From assembly GCA_947246775.1 (NCBI GenBank), contig CAMXTM010000166.1, positions 1 to 5,458 on the forward strand: a stretch of DNA of 5,458 nucleotides, read 5' to 3'. The stretch is from an uncultured Clostridium sp. (GTDB lineage: Bacteria > Bacillota > Clostridia > Lachnospirales > Anaerotignaceae). The notes under the pieces were generated by a model, which saw nothing but the letters and a program-made list of their open reading frames with translations, was not told the DNA's origin and did not search any database. Both the position numbers and the translations under genes were made by a program. This document shows, piece after piece, positions 4,940 through 5,458 of this stretch. Position 1 is the stretch's first letter. The number at the start of each line of letters is the position of its first letter.

Positions 4940-5458
4940 CTAAAATATCTCTCCTTCCCATGGTTCTTGCTGCGCTTTAGGAAACCACATTGTCATAGTA
5001 GTTCCTTTTCCATATTCGCTTTCTGCTGTCAATCTTCCTCTATGGCTTTCCATAATTTCCTTTGCAATGGCAAGCCCTAAGCCAGTGCCTCCCATTGCTC
5101 TACTTCTTGCCTTATCTACTCTATAAAAACGCTCAAATATTCTTGGTAAGTCTTCTCTCTGTATTCCCATACCTGTATCTTTTACTATAATCTTATAGTA
5201 ATATGCATCTTCGCCTGTAGAAATGCGTATTTCTGCTTCTGCTAAGCTATATTTAATAGCATTTGTCACAATGTTATTGATAACTTGACTAATTCTATCT
5301 CTATCTCCATACAATATGACATCTCTTTTTGCAGGTACATAGTACAAATTCTGATTTTTTGCTTCTGCATGAATTTTATTTTGTCTTACGGTTTCCTCCA
5401 AAAAGGCATTTAATGGAATTTCTGTAATATCCAACTGCACTTGCTTACTATCAAATCG
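4940..5458 (-). CDS. walK: WalK sensor histidine kinase, C-terminal catalytic part
   Basis: This is the last 172 residues of a histidine kinase. The frame is open to the right edge, beginning RFDSKQ, so the true start lies outside the window. It contains the end of the linker after the dimerisation domain and a full HATPase_c domain. In fragment numbering the N box is at about 54-71 (DRISQVINNIVTNAIKYS), the G1 box DTGMGI at 94-99, the F box FERFYRVDKARSR at 108-120, and the G2 box GGTGLGL at 123-129. WalK is a membrane sensor of cell-wall state that phosphorylates the essential response regulator WalR. The phosphorylated His, HAMP, PAS and sensor regions are not visible. RVDKARSRAMGGTGLGLAIAKEI is typical of WalK, and PhoR is the nearest alternative; the downstream yycH, yycI and yycJ decide for WalK. 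No terminator follows, so read-through into the Ig-like gene is possible. Confidence 0.9.
   Translation of the reverse strand, partial: RFDSKQVQLDITEIPLNAFLEETVRQNKIHAEAKNQNLYYVPAKRDVILYGDRDRISQVINNIVTNAIKYSLAEAEIRISTGEDAYYYKIIVKDTGMGIQREDLPRIFERFYRVDKARSRAMGGTGLGLAIAKEIMESHRGRLTAESEYGKGTTMTMWFPKAQQEPWEGEIF

Larger units (their letters stand above)
4846..4942. repeat. 10-bp direct repeat TTTGGTACTA flanking the promoter region
   Basis: TTTGGTACTA occurs at 4846-4855 and again at 4933-4942. The second copy overlaps the walK stop codon (TAG at 4940-4942). The two copies bracket almost the whole regulatory gap, including the -10 box and the WalR-type repeats. Both contain the GTAC palindrome. 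They could be a short duplication from an insertion or recombination event, or chance. Confidence 0.45.

Overview
The window comes from a low-GC Firmicute, most likely a member of the Clostridia. The evidence is the WalK/YycH/YycI/YycJ gene set (the essential WalRK cell-wall two-component locus), strong GGAGG-type ribosome binding sites, AT-rich intergenic DNA and consensus sigma-A promoters. I cannot place it below class with confidence. Every real gene is on the minus strand, so transcription runs from right to left.

Layout in the direction of transcription. (1) 5458-4940 is the C-terminal 172 residues of the sensor kinase WalK, with a complete ATPase domain. (2) 4939-4818 is a 122-bp regulatory gap. 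It holds a TATAAT -10 box preceded by 11-bp-phased TGTAAC/TGTAAT repeats that match the published WalR consensus TGTWAH-N5-TGTWAH. (3) 4817-4344 encodes a small exported protein with an Ig-like domain. It is not one of the usual wal genes and is richer in GC than its neighbours. (4) 4307-2922 is yycH and (5) 2906-2022 is yycI. Both encode membrane-anchored extracytoplasmic modulators of WalK. (6) 2015-1977 is a rho-independent terminator. (7) 1976-1636 is an AT-rich gap with two probable sigma-A promoters and a long leader containing 113 consecutive transcript bases without C. (8) 1635-379 is murA, the first committed enzyme of peptidoglycan synthesis, with its catalytic Cys. (9) 314-1 is the start of yycJ/walJ, a metallo-beta-lactamase-fold hydrolase that runs off the left edge.

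How the genes fit together (inference). WalK phosphorylates WalR, and the WalR-type boxes upstream of gene 3 would make the Ig-like protein, YycH and YycI a WalR-controlled sub-operon. That would form an autoregulatory loop, because YycH and YycI in turn act on WalK. The terminator after yycI then separates this unit from a murA-yycJ unit with its own promoters, although all of them serve cell-wall homeostasis. The least conventional part is the WalR-box promoter together with the Ig-like exported protein between walK and yycH. The rest is a recognisable wal locus with murA inserted.
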